This document shows positions 19,019 through 27,057 of a stretch of 50,243 bases of DNA, one piece after another. The stretch comes from Bacillota bacterium. Its GTDB lineage: Bacteria; Bacillota; Sulfobacillia; RBS10-35; Bu92. How positions within the stretch are numbered: the stretch's first letter is position 1; each line of letters begins with the position of its first letter. The notes under the pieces are model-generated. The model was not told the DNA's origin and made no database searches. It was given only the letters and a program-made list of their open reading frames with translations. A program made the position numbers and the translations under genes. The DNA lies in the NCBI GenBank assembly GCA_014896375.1, contig JADBKN010000056.1, positions 1-50,243 of the forward strand, in the 5' to 3' direction.

Positions 19019-19623
19019 ACGAACTGGAGGGCAGGACGATCGGCTGGGGCGTGACGGCCGCGCACTCGGCCTTCCCTGAGGTGCTGGCGCAGATCGCGGC
19101 CCTGCGCGCGCGCGGGGCGCGCGTCGTGCCCTTGCTGTCGGAGGCCGTGCAGCGCTATGAGACGAACGCCGGACCCGGGAGTGTTTGGGTGAGGCGCTTC
19201 AGCGAGGCGGCCGGGGAGGCGCCCATCCTCACCGTGGAGGCGGCGGAGCCCCTCGGGCCGCGGCGCACGCTGGACGCGCTCATCGTGGCACCGTGCACGG
19301 GCACCACCCTCGCCAAGACGGCGAACAGCATTTACGATACTCCTGTACTCACCGCGATCAAGGCGATGCTCAGAAACGGCTCGCCGGTCGTCCTGGGCGT
19401 GGCGACGAACGACGCCCTCGGCCTCAACGCCGTGAACCTCGCGCGCCTCCTCGTCGCCCGCCACGTGTATTTCGTGCCGATGGCGCAGGACCACCCGGAG
19501 GAGAAGCCGACATCGCTCGTCGCGGATTGGACGCGTTGCCTGCCCGCGTTGGAGAGCGCCCTGCGCGGCCGCCAGCTTCAGCCCCTCTTCCTTTCCCGCG
19601 TCGCCGTGGGAGCCGCGCTCTGA
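19015..19623 (+). CDS. dpaB: dipicolinate synthase subunit B
   Basis: Flavoprotein-fold partner of DpaA (SpoVFB), 202 residues. The start WGVTAAHSAFPEVL (no initial Cys in the HCTF motif often seen), APCTGTTLAKTANSIYDTPV, and the NLARLLVARHVYFVPMAQDH stretch match the family. GTG at 19015 overlaps the dpaA stop, so the two subunits are coupled. The presence of dpaAB is the clearest sign, with spoIVA, that the organism forms endospores. Confidence 0.93.
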   Translation: MNELEGRTIGWGVTAAHSAFPEVLAQIAALRARGARVVPLLSEAVQRYETNAGPGSVWVRRFSEAAGEAPILTVEAAEPLGPRRTLDALIVAPCTGTTLAKTANSIYDTPVLTAIKAMLRNGSPVVLGVATNDALGLNAVNLARLLVARHVYFVPMAQDHPEEKPTSLVADWTRCLPALESALRGRQLQPLFLSRVAVGAAL

Positions 19624-19671
19624 TTCGCCGTTCACGCGTCGGGGAACGTTCGCAGGTGGAAGGATGGTCGC

Positions 19672-20685
19672 ATGTCGGGTTACCGTGTGGCGGTGGTGGG
19701 GGCGCCGGGCGCGGTGGGCTCGCGCGTCCTGAGGGTGCTGGAGGAACGCCGCTTCCCCGTGCGGGTGTTGCGCGCGCTCGGCAGCGAGCGCTCCGCCGGC
19801 AGCCGCGTGCGCTTCGCCGGCGAGGAGCTGCCCGTGGAGCGCGCCTCGGCGGCCGCGCTGGACGGCATCGACCTCGCCTTCTTCGCGGTGGGGGACGCGG
19901 TCAGCCGCGAGCTCGCGCCGGAAGCTCGGCGGCGCGGGGCCGTCGTCGTCGACAAGTCCAACGCCTTCCGCATGGAGCCCGATGTGCCTCTCGTGGTGCC
20001 GGAGGTCAATGCGGACGCTCTGGAGGGGCACCGCGGCCTCGTGGCCAGCCCGAACTGCTCGACGATCCAGCTCGTCGTGGCCCTCGCGCCGCTCCACCGG
20101 GAGGCGGGGCTGCGCTCGGTGACCGTCGCCACCTACCAGGCCGTCTCCGGCTCGGGCGCCGAGGCCATGGAGGAGCTGCGCCGCCAGGCCGAGGGCTATC
20201 TGGCCGGCGACGAGCCGCCTCCGGGCGTCTATCCCCATCCGATCGCCTTCAACGTGCTTCCCCAATGCGACCGTTTCCTGGACGACGGCTCCACGCGGGA
20301 GGAGATGAAGCTCGTGCTGGAGCCCCGCAAGATCCTCGGCCTGCCGGAGCTCGCCGTCGCCGCCACGGCCGTGCGCGTGCCGGTCTTCATCGGGCACTCG
20401 GAGGCCGTGTGGGCGGAGTTCGAGCGGCCCCTGAGCGTGGTGCGCGCGCGGGAGATCCTCGCGTCCGCGCCGGGCGTGGCCCTGCGCGACGATCCCCAGG
20501 CCGGCGTCTATCCGACCCCGCGAGAAGCGGCCGAGCGCGACGAGGTGCTCGTCGGGCGCCTGCGCCCGGACCCGGTGCGACCTCACGGCCTCTCGCTCTG
20601 GATCGTGGCCGACAACCTGCGCAAGGGCGCGGCCACGAACGCCGTGCAGATCGCCGAGGCCCTCGTGGAACGGGGGCTTCTCTGA
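19672..20685 (+). CDS. asd: aspartate-semialdehyde dehydrogenase
   Basis: Reduces aspartyl phosphate to the semialdehyde, the branch point to lysine, threonine and methionine. The 337 residues have the N-terminal NADP-binding VVGAPGAVGSRVLRVLEER, catalytic Cys129 in SPNCSTIQ, TYQAVSGSGAEAMEEL, and C-terminal GHSEAVWAEFE with the substrate-binding His. ATG at 19672 follows GGAAGG. The stop overlaps the dapG start (TGATG). Confidence 0.96.
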   Translation: MSGYRVAVVGAPGAVGSRVLRVLEERRFPVRVLRALGSERSAGSRVRFAGEELPVERASAAALDGIDLAFFAVGDAVSRELAPEARRRGAVVVDKSNAFRMEPDVPLVVPEVNADALEGHRGLVASPNCSTIQLVVALAPLHREAGLRSVTVATYQAVSGSGAEAMEELRRQAEGYLAGDEPPPGVYPHPIAFNVLPQCDRFLDDGSTREEMKLVLEPRKILGLPELAVAATAVRVPVFIGHSEAVWAEFERPLSVVRAREILASAPGVALRDDPQAGVYPTPREAAERDEVLVGRLRPDPVRPHGLSLWIVADNLRKGAATNAVQIAEALVERGLL

Positions 20686-21935
20686 TGGAGCCGCGCCGGC
20701 TGGTCGTGCAGAAGTTCGGCGGCACAAGCGTGGCTACGGCCGAAGGCCGGCGCGCCATGGTGGAGCGCGTGCGCGAGCGGCTGGGCGAGGGGCGTCAGGT
20801 CGTCGTCGTCGTCTCGGCCATGGGGCGCTCGGGCGACCCCTATGCCACCGACACGCTGATCGCGCTCGCGCGGCGCGAGGGCCCGGTCGACGCGCGCAAC
20901 CTCGACCTGCTCATGGCCTGCGGGGAGACGATCGCCGCGGTGGTGGCCGTCGGCGCGCTGGCCCGCGGTGGCATCAAGGCCAACGCCTTGACAGGGGCTC
21001 AGGCCGGCATCATCACCGACGCCCGCCATGGCGACGCGCGCGTCCTGCGCGTGGAGCCGGGCGCCATCCTGCACAACCTCGACGACGGCGTCGTGCCCGT
21101 CGTCACAGGCTTCCAGGGCGTGAGCGAGGCCGGCGAGGTGACCACGCTCGGCCGCGGCGGCAGCGACACGACGGCGGCCGCTCTGGGGGCCGCACTGGCG
21201 GCCGAGCTCGTGGAGATCTTCACGGACGTCGACGGCATCAAGACGGCCGACCCCCGCATCGTCCCCGACGCGCGCACGCTGGACACGGTGACGTACGAGG
21301 AGGTCTTCCAGATGGCCCACCAGGGCGCGAAGGTGGTGCACCCCCGCGCGGTGGAGCTGGCCATGCGCGCCGGCGTGCCGCTGCGCGTGCGCGATGCGCG
21401 TTCCTCGTCCCCCGGCACGCTGATCGCGCGCGCGCCGGCGCCGGAGCGGGAGTGGCAGCGGTACGCCGACATCGCCACGGGCGTCACGCAGCGCGCGCCG
21501 GTCACGCTCTTCCGCGTCGCGGCCGGTCCGGGCGAGGAGGTGCGCGTCTTCCGCCCCGTCGCCGACGCCGGCATCAGCGTCGACCTCGTCAACATCTCGC
21601 CCGAGGTGAAATCCTTCACGGTGCTTCAGGAAGAGGCCGACACCGTGGAGCGCGTGCTGAAGGAGCACGGCTTCGACCCCGAGGTGGTGCGCGACTGCGC
21701 GAAGGTGTCGATCGTCGGCAGCGGCGTGCACGGCCGGCCGGGCGTCGTCGCGGCGATGGCCGAAGCTCTGAATGAGGCCGGCATCGCCGTCCTCTCAAGC
21801 GCCGACTCTCACATCACGGTGAGCTTCCTCGTGCCGCTCTCCCAGATGGAGGACGCCGTGCGCGCGCTGCACCGCAAGTTCGGATTGGCCGGCAGGGCGG
21901 CCGTCCTGCCGGACGTGGAAGGTGGGCCCGCATGA
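20685..21935 (+). CDS. dapG: aspartate kinase
   Basis: Phosphorylates aspartate, the first step of the aspartate pathway. The 416 residues contain the kinase motifs VQKFGGTSVAT, VVVSAMGRSGDPYATDTLI, LGRGGSDTTAAALGAAL and FTDVDGIKTADPRIV. Two C-terminal ACT domains (VDLVNISPEVKSFTV; VSIVGSGVHGRPGVVAAMAE) indicate feedback control. The ATG overlaps the asd stop. Its place between asd and dapA matches dapG of B. subtilis, the diaminopimelate-regulated isozyme; the effector here is inferred. Confidence 0.94.
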   Translation: MEPRRLVVQKFGGTSVATAEGRRAMVERVRERLGEGRQVVVVVSAMGRSGDPYATDTLIALARREGPVDARNLDLLMACGETIAAVVAVGALARGGIKANALTGAQAGIITDARHGDARVLRVEPGAILHNLDDGVVPVVTGFQGVSEAGEVTTLGRGGSDTTAAALGAALAAELVEIFTDVDGIKTADPRIVPDARTLDTVTYEEVFQMAHQGAKVVHPRAVELAMRAGVPLRVRDARSSSPGTLIARAPAPEREWQRYADIATGVTQRAPVTLFRVAAGPGEEVRVFRPVADAGISVDLVNISPEVKSFTVLQEEADTVERVLKEHGFDPEVVRDCAKVSIVGSGVHGRPGVVAAMAEALNEAGIAVLSSADSHITVSFLVPLSQMEDAVRALHRKFGLAGRAAVLPDVEGGPA

Positions 21936-22813
21936 ACTACGGGACGGTGATTCCGGCGCTCGTGACGCCCTTCACGGCGGACGGGGAGGTCGACGCGGCC
22001 CGCGCGGGTGAGCTGGCGCGCCGGCTCGTCGACGGCGGCGCCGACGGGGTGCTCGTCGGCGGGACGACGGCCGAGTCGCCGACGCTCACGGAGGACGAAC
22101 GGCTGCGCGTGCTGGCGGCCGTGCTGGAGGCGGTCGGCGACCGCGTCTTCGTGTGGGCCGGCACGGGCACCAACGACACGGCGGCCTCCATCGCGCTCAC
22201 GCGCCGCGCCCAGGCGGCGGGCGCGCACGGCGTGATGCTCGTCACGCCGTACTACAATAAGCCCCCGCAAGAAGGGCTCTACCGGCACTTCCGCGCCGTC
22301 GCCGAATCCACCGACCTGCCGGTGATGATCTATAACGTCCCGGGCCGCACGTCGCAGAACGTGGCGCCCGAGACGCTGGCGCGGCTCGCGGAGGTGCCGA
22401 ACGTCGTCGCCGTCAAGGAGGCGAGCGGCCAGCTCGACCAGGTCTCGGCCATCCGCCGGCTGGCGCCGCACCTCCTCGTCTACAGCGGCGACGACTCGCT
22501 CACGCTGCCGATCCTCGCCGTGGGAGGCGTGGGTGTCGTGAGCGTGGCCGCGCACATCGTGCCCGGGGAACTGGCGCGCATGGTGCGGGCGTTCGCGGCC
22601 GGCGACGTGCGCACGGCGGAGGCGATCCACCGGCGGCTCTTCCCGCTCTGCAAGGCCCTTTTTGTCACGACGAACCCGATCCCCGTGAAGCTGGCGCTGC
22701 GCCTCACGGGGTTCGACGCCGGCGGCTGCCGGCCGCCGCTCTGCGACCCGTCGCCTGCCGAGGCGGAAGCTGTGCGGACGGCTTTGGCGGAGCTCGGGCT
22801 CCTGCGCGCGTGA
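21932..22813 (+). CDS. dapA: 4-hydroxy-tetrahydrodipicolinate synthase
   Basis: Condenses pyruvate with aspartate semialdehyde. The 293-residue protein shows GTTAESPTLTEDE, AGTGTNDTAASIALTRRA, TPYYNKPPQEGLYRHF, IYNVPGRTS and Schiff-base Lys162 in VVAVKEASG. ATG at 21932 overlaps the dapG stop by four bases, completing the asd-dapG-dapA unit. The final 35 residues differ from the usual C-terminus but keep helix-forming character. Confidence 0.95.
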   Translation: MNYGTVIPALVTPFTADGEVDAARAGELARRLVDGGADGVLVGGTTAESPTLTEDERLRVLAAVLEAVGDRVFVWAGTGTNDTAASIALTRRAQAAGAHGVMLVTPYYNKPPQEGLYRHFRAVAESTDLPVMIYNVPGRTSQNVAPETLARLAEVPNVVAVKEASGQLDQVSAIRRLAPHLLVYSGDDSLTLPILAVGGVGVVSVAAHIVPGELARMVRAFAAGDVRTAEAIHRRLFPLCKALFVTTNPIPVKLALRLTGFDAGGCRPPLCDPSPAEAEAVRTALAELGLLRA

Positions 22814-22824
22814 GCACGCGCCGC

Positions 22825-22854
22825 TTGCCGCTCGGCCAGTGGGTTGCGTATAAT
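22825..22854 (+). promoter_or_regulatory. promoter of rnj
   Basis: TTGCCG (22825-22830), an 18-base spacer and a consensus TATAAT (22849-22854). Transcription would begin near 22861, giving a leader of about 100 bases. Confidence 0.6.
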
Positions 22855-22872
22855 GCCATCTGACTGTGCTTC

Positions 22873-22927
22873 GGACGGTCTTTGCGTGTTCGGGTCCGCC
22901 GTCCCTGGAACGCCCGGTTAGGGACGG
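22873..22927 (+). promoter_or_regulatory. rnj leader with mutually exclusive stems
   Basis: CCGTCC(C) at 22899-22905 can pair either with GGACGG upstream (22873-22878, six pairs) or with GGGACGG downstream (22921-22927, seven pairs). Both cannot form together. No T run follows, so any effect would be on translation or RNA stability. Confidence 0.45.
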
Positions 22928-22958
22928 ACATCGACGCGATCTTCACTTCTAGTCGGAG

Positions 22959-24644
22959 GTGCACATCACGGCAGGCCAGAAAAACGGCCGGGTCCTCCTG
23001 CGCCCGTTGGGCGGCGTGGGGGAGATCGGCAAGAACATGATGGCCGTCGAATACGACGACGCCATTTTCATCGTCGATTGCGGATTGACGTTTCCAGGCA
23101 AGGATGCTCCGGGCATCGACCTCGTCATCCCGGACATGACGTTCCTGAGGGAGAACAGCCGCCGCATCGTCGGCCTCTTCATCACCCACGGCCACGAGGA
23201 CCACATCGGCGCGCTCCCGTATTTCCTGAAGGAATTTCAGGTGCCGGTCTACGCGACGCGCTTCACCACCGCGCTGGCGGAGGCCAAGCTGCAGGAGCAC
23301 GGCCTGCGCCTCCCTAAGGGCTCGCGCGTCGTGCGGCCGGGCGAGACGTTCAATGTCGGCCCGTACCGCGTCCTGCCCTTCCGCGTCAACCACTCGATCC
23401 CCGATTCCGTCGGCGTCGCCCTCTGGACGAGCCTCGGCTGGGTCGTCTTCACCGGCGACTTCAAGTTCGACTACACGCCCGTGGACGGCGAGGTCACGGA
23501 CATCGCCCGCCTCGGCGAGCTCGGCCGCGAAGGCGTGTTCCTCCTCTGCGCGGACAGCACGAACGCGGAGCGGCCGGGCGTCACGGGCAGCGAGCGCACC
23601 GTGGGTCCGGCCCTGGAGCGGGCGATGGCGCTCGCGGAGCGGCGCGTGTTCGTCGCCTCCTTCGCCTCGAACGTCCACCGCGTCCAGCAGGTGATCGACG
23701 CCGCGGCGGCGTGCGGCCGCAAGGTGGCCATCTCCGGGCGCAGCCTGGAGCAGATGGTGACGTTGGCTGTGGAGCACGGCTACCTGAAGGTGCCGGCGGG
23801 CATCATGGTCACGGTCGACGAGGCGGCGAAGATGCCGCCCCACAAGATCGCGATCGTCACCACCGGCAGCCAGGGCGAGCCGCTCAGCGCGCTGAGCCGC
23901 ATGGCGCGCGGCGACCACCGCCAGCTGCAGATCCAGGCCGGCGACACCGTCATCATCTCCGCCACCGCCATCCCCGGCAACGAGAAGGACGTGCAGCGGA
24001 CGATCGACAACCTCTACCGCCTTGGCGCGAAGGTGGTCTACGGCACCGAGGCCAAGGTGCACGTCAGCGGCCACGCGGCCCAGGAGGAGATGAAGCTCAT
24101 GCTGCAGCTCCTGCGGCCGCGCTTCTTCGTGCCGGTGCACGGCGAATACCGTATGCTCGTCCAGCACGCGGAGCTGGCGCGCCAGGTGGGCGTGCCCGCA
24201 GAGCGCATCCAGATCGTCGAGAACGGCCAGGTGTGCGAGGTCACGCAGAACCGCATCCGCATCACGGGCACCTTCCCGGCCGGCGAGGTCTTCGTGGACG
24301 GCCTCGGGGTGGGCGACGTCGGCAACATCGTGCTGCGGGACCGCCGCCAGCTCTCCGAGGACGGCATCCTCATCGTCGTGGTGGGGCTGGCGAAGACGAC
24401 GGGACAGGTCGTGGCGGGGCCCGACATCATCTCCCGCGGCTTCGTCTACATGCGCGAGTCCGAGTCGCTGCTTGAGGAGGCGCGGGCGCGCGTCCTGAGC
24501 GCTCTTACGGGGCGCAACGGCAACGGCGGGCCGGTGACGGAGTGGTCGACGATCAAGTCGCTCGTGCGCAACGCCCTGGCCCAGTTCCTCTTCGACAAGA
24601 CGAAGCGGCGGCCCATGATCCTGCCGATCGTGCTGGAGATCTAG
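22959..24644 (+). CDS. rnj: ribonuclease J
   Basis: Endo/5'-3' exoribonuclease of the metallo-beta-lactamase/beta-CASP family, central to Firmicute RNA decay. The 561 residues have LGGVGEIGKNM, the zinc motif THGHEDHIGALPYF (His77 on), FTGDFKFD, SFASNVHRVQQV, GSQGEPLSALSRMA and the C-terminal GRNG-VTEWSTIKSLVRNAL domain. Position before tepA-ylzJ equals that of B. subtilis rnjB. The only available start after an in-frame TAG (22950) is GTG 22959, which overlaps the GGAGGT ribosome binding site; an ATC at 22965 has better spacing. The stop shares CTAG with arsC. Confidence 0.94.
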   Translation: MHITAGQKNGRVLLRPLGGVGEIGKNMMAVEYDDAIFIVDCGLTFPGKDAPGIDLVIPDMTFLRENSRRIVGLFITHGHEDHIGALPYFLKEFQVPVYATRFTTALAEAKLQEHGLRLPKGSRVVRPGETFNVGPYRVLPFRVNHSIPDSVGVALWTSLGWVVFTGDFKFDYTPVDGEVTDIARLGELGREGVFLLCADSTNAERPGVTGSERTVGPALERAMALAERRVFVASFASNVHRVQQVIDAAAACGRKVAISGRSLEQMVTLAVEHGYLKVPAGIMVTVDEAAKMPPHKIAIVTTGSQGEPLSALSRMARGDHRQLQIQAGDTVIISATAIPGNEKDVQRTIDNLYRLGAKVVYGTEAKVHVSGHAAQEEMKLMLQLLRPRFFVPVHGEYRMLVQHAELARQVGVPAERIQIVENGQVCEVTQNRIRITGTFPAGEVFVDGLGVGDVGNIVLRDRRQLSEDGILIVVVGLAKTTGQVVAGPDIISRGFVYMRESESLLEEARARVLSALTGRNGNGGPVTEWSTIKSLVRNALAQFLFDKTKRRPMILPIVLEI

Positions 24645-25072
24645 GAAGCGCCGTCGAGGATCTGCGGCAGGCCCTCGATCCACGCGCGCAGCTCGTCGCG
24701 CACGCGGCGGAAGGCGGCGAGGGCTTCCTCCGGTGTGCCCTTTGCGGCCGCGGCCGCGGGGTCGGGGAAGCCCCTGTGGATCGTGCGCGCGGCGCCCGGA
24801 AACGCGGGACAGGCTTCCTGCGCATCCCCGCAGAGCGTGATCACGGCGTCAAACGGCTGGCCGAGAAACTCCTCCAGCGATTTCGCGCGCTGGCCGGAGA
24901 TGTCGATCCCGGCTTCGCGCATGACGGCGACGGCCAGCGGGTGCACGGCCGTCGGCCGCGTGCCGGCGGAGTGCGCCTCGATGGCCTCCCCGTGCAGCGC
25001 GCGCGCCCAGGCCTCCGCCATCTGGCTGCGCGCGGAATTGGCGGTGCAGAGAAAGAGCACGCGTCGGCGCAT
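24641..25072 (-). CDS. arsC: thioredoxin-type arsenate reductase / low-Mr tyrosine phosphatase fold
   Basis: Predicted to reduce arsenate to arsenite using thioredoxin. The 143 residues hold the phosphatase-like loop CTANSARS (Cys9-Ser16) and the two further cysteines in LCGDAQEACPAFPG (Cys81 and Cys88), which form the disulfide cascade of pI258-type ArsC. The spacing C-x6-C supports a reductase rather than a protein tyrosine phosphatase. ATG 25072 has AAAGGGAGG upstream. No arsR or arsB gene is beside it. It is convergent with rnj, and both stops lie in one CTAG. Confidence 0.88.
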   Translation of the reverse strand: MRRRVLFLCTANSARSQMAEAWARALHGEAIEAHSAGTRPTAVHPLAVAVMREAGIDISGQRAKSLEEFLGQPFDAVITLCGDAQEACPAFPGAARTIHRGFPDPAAAAAKGTPEEALAAFRRVRDELRAWIEGLPQILDGAS

Positions 25073-25175
25073 GAAAGGTTCCTCCCTTTGACCACTGGGC
25101 TTGTGTGGCGGGATGCAACAAACGCCCGCGTCCCGATCATACTACGGTCGGTTTGCAGGCGAAGGAGTGACCCGC

Positions 25176-25907
25176 TTGGCGGACATCCGCAGTGCCGCCG
25201 CCCCCCGCCCGGCGGCGGGGACCCAGAAGACGGCCACAGAGGAAGAGACGTCGACGGCCGAAGCCGTCCGCGAGCTCGGCACGTCCAAGCCGGCCGAGCC
25301 GGGCGAGAGCGACATCCACGTCCTCACGGTGATCGGGCAGATCGAAGGGCACATCGTGCTGCCCTCCCAAAACAAGACGACGAAATACGAGCACGTGCTG
25401 CCGCAGCTGATCGCGGTGGAGCAGAACGAGAAGATCAAGGGCCTGCTCGTGCTCCTCAACACGGTGGGGGGCGACGTCGAGGCGGGCCTGGCCATCGCGG
25501 AGATGGTGCGCAGCCTCGGGAAGCCGTCCGTGTCGGTCGTGCTCGGCGGCGGCCACTCCATCGGCATCCCCGTCGCCGTGGCCGCCAACCGCTCCTTCAT
25601 CGTGCCGACGGCGACGATGACGGTGCACCCGGTGCGCCTTTCCGGACTCGTCATCGGCGTGCCGCAGACGTACGAGTACCTGGAGAAGATGCAGGAGCGC
25701 ATCATCAAGTTCGTCGTCGAGAATTCCCGCATCTCCGCCGAGCGTCTGCGGGAGCTGATGTTCCGCACCGGCGAGCTGGCGCGGGACGTGGGCACGATCC
25801 TCGTGGGCGCGGAAGCTGTGCGCGAGGGCCTCATCGATGAGGTCGGCGGCGTGGCCGACGCCATCCGCGCCTTGCGGGAGCTCATCCGGCAAAGGGAGGG
25901 CGGCTGA
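25176..25907 (+). CDS. tepA: ClpP-like serine protease TepA
   Basis: ClpP-fold protease of the TepA (translocation-enhancing) family; B. subtilis TepA degrades spore proteins at germination. Of 243 residues, the first 45 are a low-complexity Ala/Pro/Thr region. The catalytic Ser128 lies in [14 protein letters not shown] and His151 in TMTVHPVR, with [19 protein letters not shown] before them. TTG at 25176 has GGAG eight bases upstream; GTG 25167 is too close to it. It precedes ylzJ, as in B. subtilis. Whether it acts alone or with an ATPase is not visible. Confidence 0.88.
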   Translation: MADIRSAAAPRPAAGTQKTATEEETSTAEAVRELGTSKPAEPGESDIHVLTVIGQIEGHIVLPSQNKTTKYEHVLPQLIAVEQNEKIKGLLVLLNTVGGDVEAGLAIAEMVRSLGKPSVSVVLGGGHSIGIPVAVAANRSFIVPTATMTVHPVRLSGLVIGVPQTYEYLEKMQERIIKFVVENSRISAERLRELMFRTGELARDVGTILVGAEAVREGLIDEVGGVADAIRALRELIRQREGG

Positions 25908-25908
25908 G

Positions 25909-26133
25909 ATGCACTGGACGATCCTGCCGCCGGAAGTGGTGTTCCAGCCGGTCGAGGCGGCGCCGCGCCGCATGGTGGGCACGTATGAGGGACGCCGCGT
26001 GATCCTCGAGGCCGGGGAGGACGGGTGGCGCCTGGGGGCATTGCTCTCCACCGACCCGAACGACTTCCTCGATCCGCGCTTCCGGCCCGGAACGCTCCTG
26101 CCGGCGGGAGCGCTGCAAATCGACACGCCGTAG
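25909..26133 (+). CDS. ylzJ: YlzJ-like protein
   Basis: Small acidic protein of 74 residues beginning MHWTILPPEVVF and ending RFRPGTLLPAGALQID, the pattern of the YlzJ family found next to tepA and spoIIIE in Bacilli and Clostridia. ATG 25909 has GGGAGGG upstream and starts one base after the tepA stop. Function is unknown; the conserved neighbourhood suggests a sporulation link. A terminator follows. Confidence 0.8.
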   Translation: MHWTILPPEVVFQPVEAAPRRMVGTYEGRRVILEAGEDGWRLGALLSTDPNDFLDPRFRPGTLLPAGALQIDTP

Positions 26134-26156
26134 GCAGGGCCATGGGCTATACTGGC

Positions 26157-26204
26157 AAAGGCCGCTCCCGAACCCGGCCCGGGTTCGGCGGGGCGGCCTT
26201 TTTT
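26157..26204 (+). terminator. terminator between ylzJ and uppP
   Basis: AAAGGCCGC (26157-26165) pairs with GCGGCCTTT (26193-26201) and an inner CGAACCC (26169-26175) with GGGTTCG (26181-26187). Six T residues follow (26199-26204). A TATACT box (26148-26153) lies directly upstream, so the structure could also act on transcripts entering uppP. Confidence 0.75.
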
Positions 26205-26253
26205 GGCCGCCCGGCGGGGCGCGCGCGCCGGGCCGGCCGCTCGGAGGTGGCCA

Positions 26254-27057
26254 ATGGCGCTCTGGCAGGCGGTCGTGCTGGGGCTGGTGCAGGGCTTGAC
26301 GGAGTTCCTCCCCGTGAGCAGTTCAGGGCACCTCGTGCTCTTCCAGCAACTCCTGGGCGTGCGCGGGGCAGGCGTGGCGGTGGACGTGGCGCTGCATGTG
26401 GGTACGCTCGCGGCCGTGGTCTGGGTCTACGGCCGCGATCTCGCGCGTGTGCTGCGAGCCTTCGCGCGCAGCCTGCTGCGCACGGGGCGGCCGGAGCCGG
26501 GCGCGCGCCTCGCGTGGGCGGTCCTGGCGGCGACGGTGCCGACAGGAATCATCGGCCTCGCGGGCGAAAACGTGTTCGCCGGCTGGTTCGGCTCGCTGCG
26601 GGCGGTGGGCGCGTTCTGGCTCGTCACCGGCGCGCTGCTCTACTGGGCCGGCCGTCGGCGGGCGGGCCGCAAGGGGGAGGCGGACATCACCCTTTTGGAC
26701 GCGCTCGTCGTGGGGATGTTCCAGGGGTTGGCCATCGCGCCAGGCCTCTCGCGCTCGGGTGCCACCATCGCGGCGGCCCTCGGCCGTGGGCTGCGCCCAG
26801 AGGATGCCGCGCGCTTTTCCTTTCTCCTCAGCATCCCGGCCGTCGCGGGCGCCGCGGCGCTGGAGCTGCCGGAGCTTGCGACGTCGCCGCAGGCGCCCCT
26901 TCCGGCCATGGCGCTGGGCGCGGCCGTGGCGGCCGTCTCCGGCGTGTGGGCCATCCGCTATTTCTTGAGGATTCTCGACCGCGGCCGGCTCTCCGGTTTC
27001 GCGTACTACGTGTGGGCGCTGGGCGCGGTCGTCTTGGGAGTGAGCGCACTTGGCTGA
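26254..27057 (+). CDS. uppP: undecaprenyl-diphosphate phosphatase
   Basis: Integral membrane enzyme that recycles the undecaprenyl lipid carrier for cell-wall synthesis (BacA family). The 267 residues form about seven or eight hydrophobic segments and carry the two active-site signatures [17 protein letters not shown] (residues about 10-26) and [22 protein letters not shown] 26254 has CGGAGGT upstream. It is inserted between ylzJ and the spoIIIE-type gene relative to B. subtilis. The stop overlaps the next start. Confidence 0.95.
   Translation: MALWQAVVLGLVQGLTEFLPVSSSGHLVLFQQLLGVRGAGVAVDVALHVGTLAAVVWVYGRDLARVLRAFARSLLRTGRPEPGARLAWAVLAATVPTGIIGLAGENVFAGWFGSLRAVGAFWLVTGALLYWAGRRRAGRKGEADITLLDALVVGMFQGLAIAPGLSRSGATIAAALGRGLRPEDAARFSFLLSIPAVAGAAALELPELATSPQAPLPAMALGAAVAAVSGVWAIRYFLRILDRGRLSGFAYYVWALGAVVLGVSALG

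Noticed and set aside
19185-20684. In-frame extension upstream of dapG through dpaB and asd
   Set aside because: The aspartate kinase homology starts at ATG 20685, coupled to the asd stop; the upstream part is an out-of-frame reading of conserved genes.
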